Shown here piece after piece: positions 62,310 to 64,000 of a DNA stretch of 64,000 nt. Under the pieces are notes generated by a model. That model searched no databases, was not told where the DNA came from, and saw only the letters and a list, made by a program, of their open reading frames with translations. The translations under genes were made by a program, and so were the position numbers. How positions within the stretch are numbered: position 1 is the stretch's first letter; each line of letters starts with the position of its first letter. The DNA is from JBGTGG01 sp964398945. GTDB taxonomy: Bacteria; Bacteroidota; Bacteroidia; Cytophagales; Cyclobacteriaceae. The stretch is from positions 1 to 64,000 of the forward strand of contig CAYNOT010000009.1 of the NCBI GenBank assembly GCA_964398945.1, given 5' to 3'.

Positions 62310-63245
62310 CTAGTAATTAATCTCCACCACCTTTTTATTGTTCAGTTTCTGCATTTGTTTCGGTACGATATTCAAAATCTCTTCTTTCAACGTTTTGATC
62401 AGTTTTGTTTTGATGTGGTCACGATGCGTAACAATACTTACTTCCCGGGCAGGTCGAGGTTCTTTTAATTGCTTCACCAGTTTTCGTTGCGTTGGACTAA
62501 ACTCCATCACGGCCAATTCAGGCAGGATCGTAATCCCATCACTTTTATCGACCATCCGTTTCAGGGTTTCGATGTTTCCGGTTTCATATTGAAAGTGGAA
62601 ATCACTTGCTTTCCTCAATTCACATAAGTTTAAAATCTGCGAACGGAAACAATGCCCTTCTTCCAACAACCAAAGTTGGTTGGGGTCAATCTCATTGGCC
62701 AACACATATTTTTTATCAAACAAGGCATTCTTCTTTGATACATAGACAAAAAGTTCTTCGTAAAAAAGAATATCTTCCTTAATAGAAGGATCTTTAAGCG
62801 GGGTGACTACAATGCCACAATCCATTCGGTTGTTCTTCAACTCATGGATTACTTCTTCAGTGATAGTCTCTTTAATGATCAGGTTTAGGTGCGGATATTT
62901 TTCACGCATGTATTTATAAAGCGGTGGCAACAGATAAGGTGCAAGTGTAGGAATGATCCCAATCCGCAATTCCCCTGTGAGCGTATCTTTCTGATCGCTG
63001 ATCAGTTGTTTGATCATGTGGGATTCGCGCAGCGTAACACGTGCCTGTGCAATAATACTGGCCCCAATCTCTGTCGGGATCACGGGCTGCTTTGTACGGT
63101 CAAATATCTTCACACCGAGCTCTTCTTCAAGCTTTTGTATTTGCATACTTAATGTGGGCTGTGTGACAAAACATTTGTCGGACGCCAACACAAATTGGCG
63201 GTACGTGTCCAGTGCAACAATGTATTCGAGTTGGGTAAGTGTCAT
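62310..63245 (-). CDS. oxyR: OxyR, peroxide-sensing LysR-type regulator
   Basis: A 311-residue LysR-family regulator. The HTH is MTLTQLEYIVALDTYRQFVL and CFVTQPTLSMQIQKLEEELG. The redox pair is C199 and C208 (EEGHCFRSQILNLCELRK), the same positions as in E. coli OxyR. It is divergently transcribed from katG with a 122-bp shared region, the classic OxyR arrangement. On peroxide stress the disulfide activates katG. All features are intact. Confidence 0.95.
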   Translation of the reverse strand: MTLTQLEYIVALDTYRQFVLASDKCFVTQPTLSMQIQKLEEELGVKIFDRTKQPVIPTEIGASIIAQARVTLRESHMIKQLISDQKDTLTGELRIGIIPTLAPYLLPPLYKYMREKYPHLNLIIKETITEEVIHELKNNRMDCGIVVTPLKDPSIKEDILFYEELFVYVSKKNALFDKKYVLANEIDPNQLWLLEEGHCFRSQILNLCELRKASDFHFQYETGNIETLKRMVDKSDGITILPELAVMEFSPTQRKLVKQLKEPRPAREVSIVTHRDHIKTKLIKTLKEEILNIVPKQMQKLNNKKVVEINY

Positions 63246-63272
63246 AGATATAAACTATATGATCATAAAAAT

Positions 63273-63310
63273 AATCAATTTGATTTATTATCATAACTGT
63301 TGTAATCTTG
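63273..63310 (+). promoter_or_regulatory. katG promoter with putative OxyR site
   Basis: TTTG (63279-63282), 20-nt spacer and TAATCTTG (63303-63310) fit the -33/-7 boxes with one mismatch. AATCAA-T-TTGATT (63273-63285) is a perfect short dyad over the -33 box, with outer ATGAT/ATCAT arms extending the symmetry. A likely OxyR half-site arrangement. Confidence 0.5.
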
Positions 63311-63367
63311 AAAACCCAATTAAACCGGAACTCAAAATTTAGTATAACCAATAAATTACAAAGCAAG

Positions 63368-64000
63368 ATGGCAGATCAAAAAAACGATGGAGCGAAGTGC
63401 CCGTTTAACCACGGAAGTACACCAAAGCAAACCGCAGGAGGCGGTACATCAAACCGTGACTGGTGGCCTAACCAGTTGAATGTGAACATTCTTCGTCAAC
63501 ATTCATCCCTATCCGACCCAATGGATGAAGAATTTAATTACGCGGAGGCGTTCAAAAGCCTCGACTATGAAGGCTTGAAGAAAGACCTTCATGCATTGAT
63601 GACCGATTCGCAGGAGTGGTGGCCTGCAGATTTTGGCCACTACGGTCCCTTGTTTATCCGTATGGCCTGGCATTCAGCAGGGACCTACCGCACCGGTGAT
63701 GGACGCGGTGGTGCCGGATCCGGTCAACAACGTTTTGCCCCCCTCAATAGCTGGCCCGACAACGTGAGCCTTGACAAAGCACGCAGGCTCCTTTGGCCGA
63801 TCAAACAAAAATATGGTCGCAAAATTTCCTGGGCAGATCTGATGATCCTTACCGGAAATGTTGCATTGGAATCGATGGGCTTCAAGACCTTCGGTTTTGC
63901 CGGTGGCCGCGAAGATGTATGGGAACCGGAACAGGATGTTTACTGGGGATCAGAAAACACCTGGTTGGGTGGCGATGTTCGCTATGCACATGGATCAGAA
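63368..64000 (+). CDS. katG: Catalase-peroxidase KatG, N-terminal part
   Basis: The first 211 residues of a catalase-peroxidase; the gene continues past the window end. The start is MADQKNDGAKCPFNHGSTPK. The distal haem side carries R98, W101 and H102 in FIRMAWHSAGTYR, and family motifs GDGRGGAGSGQQRFAPLNSW, GRKISWADLMILTGNVALES and GGREDVWEPEQDVYWG are present. W101 belongs to the Met-Tyr-Trp adduct. It removes hydrogen peroxide in the cytoplasm. Divergent from oxyR, its expected activator. Confidence 0.97.
   Translation, partial: MADQKNDGAKCPFNHGSTPKQTAGGGTSNRDWWPNQLNVNILRQHSSLSDPMDEEFNYAEAFKSLDYEGLKKDLHALMTDSQEWWPADFGHYGPLFIRMAWHSAGTYRTGDGRGGAGSGQQRFAPLNSWPDNVSLDKARRLLWPIKQKYGRKISWADLMILTGNVALESMGFKTFGFAGGREDVWEPEQDVYWGSENTWLGGDVRYAHGSE

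Noticed and set aside
1..64000. CRISPR array
   Set aside because: No set of regularly spaced short direct repeats was seen anywhere in the window.

Overview
The window reads as a chromosomal segment of a Bacteroidota member, most likely a Cytophagales-type environmental bacterium. The evidence is a type IX secretion sorting domain on a secreted M4 protease, a gliding-motility-type C-terminus on a giant beta-propeller/PKD protein, a Fibrobacter-type FISUMP lipoprotein, a membrane-anchored winged-helix regulator, and several promoters of the Bacteroidota form TTTG-N19-22-TAnnTTTG. No rRNA, tRNA, CRISPR array or intact transposase was recognised.

Layout. 1-6.9 kb is an accessory, decaying zone: an unknown gene overlapping a HEPN-like gene (RNRIAH motif), a multiply frameshifted HNH endonuclease, a small lipoprotein, an ABC exporter, a DUF433 antitoxin beside an internally deleted DUF5615 toxin, and a truncated DUF1016/YhcG nuclease. 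6.9-16.8 kb holds a secreted-protein operon, a two-lipoprotein operon and a NarL/LuxR-type two-component system. A near-identical 30-bp element sits about 110-120 bp upstream of both minus-strand operons and also in front of the kinase gene, which suggests one small regulon. 16.9-19.9 kb is a run of toxin-antitoxin loci (MazEF-like, HigBA-like with a perfect palindromic operator, RelE/ParE-like).

20-29.9 kb carries nucleic-acid enzymes: an SNF2 helicase divergent from a DUF2779 protein that joins a Cas4-like Fe-S nuclease part to a DEDD-type exonuclease part, three unknown genes including a UVR-motif protein, a WYL regulator, a possible uracil-DNA-glycosylase-fold protein, a zinc-ribbon protein and an AAA ATPase with an altered Walker B. 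30-38.7 kb holds a class A penicillin-binding protein, an AbiEii-type toxin pair, YceI and DoxX-like proteins, an Asp-box propeller and a membrane-bound winged-helix protein. 38.7-50.5 kb is mainly cell-surface: a beta-barrel protein and two very large secreted proteins whose genes overlap by one base, followed by a membrane protein, a methyltransferase and a GbsR/MarR regulator with a perfect 12-bp-arm palindrome.

The most interesting block is 51.1-55.9 kb, an AT-rich, tightly coupled four-gene minus-strand operon: a DNA methyltransferase (DPFAGCGTT and TSPPY), an unknown protein with a winged-helix-like segment, a P-loop ATPase (GDYGSGKT, LVDEF) and a long PIN-domain protein. Joints are one-base overlaps or a 4-nt gap. 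This looks like an undescribed modification-plus-nuclease defence system and matches no named BREX, DISARM, Dnd or classical R-M layout I know.

56-64 kb returns to ordinary genes: a MacB/FtsX permease, a membrane gene plus a coupled DUF817-DUF2809-DUF2236 operon behind a well-formed promoter with an embedded palindrome, a small outer-membrane protein, and OxyR divergent from katG, which runs off the end of the window. Functional calls come from motif reading only; no database search was run.
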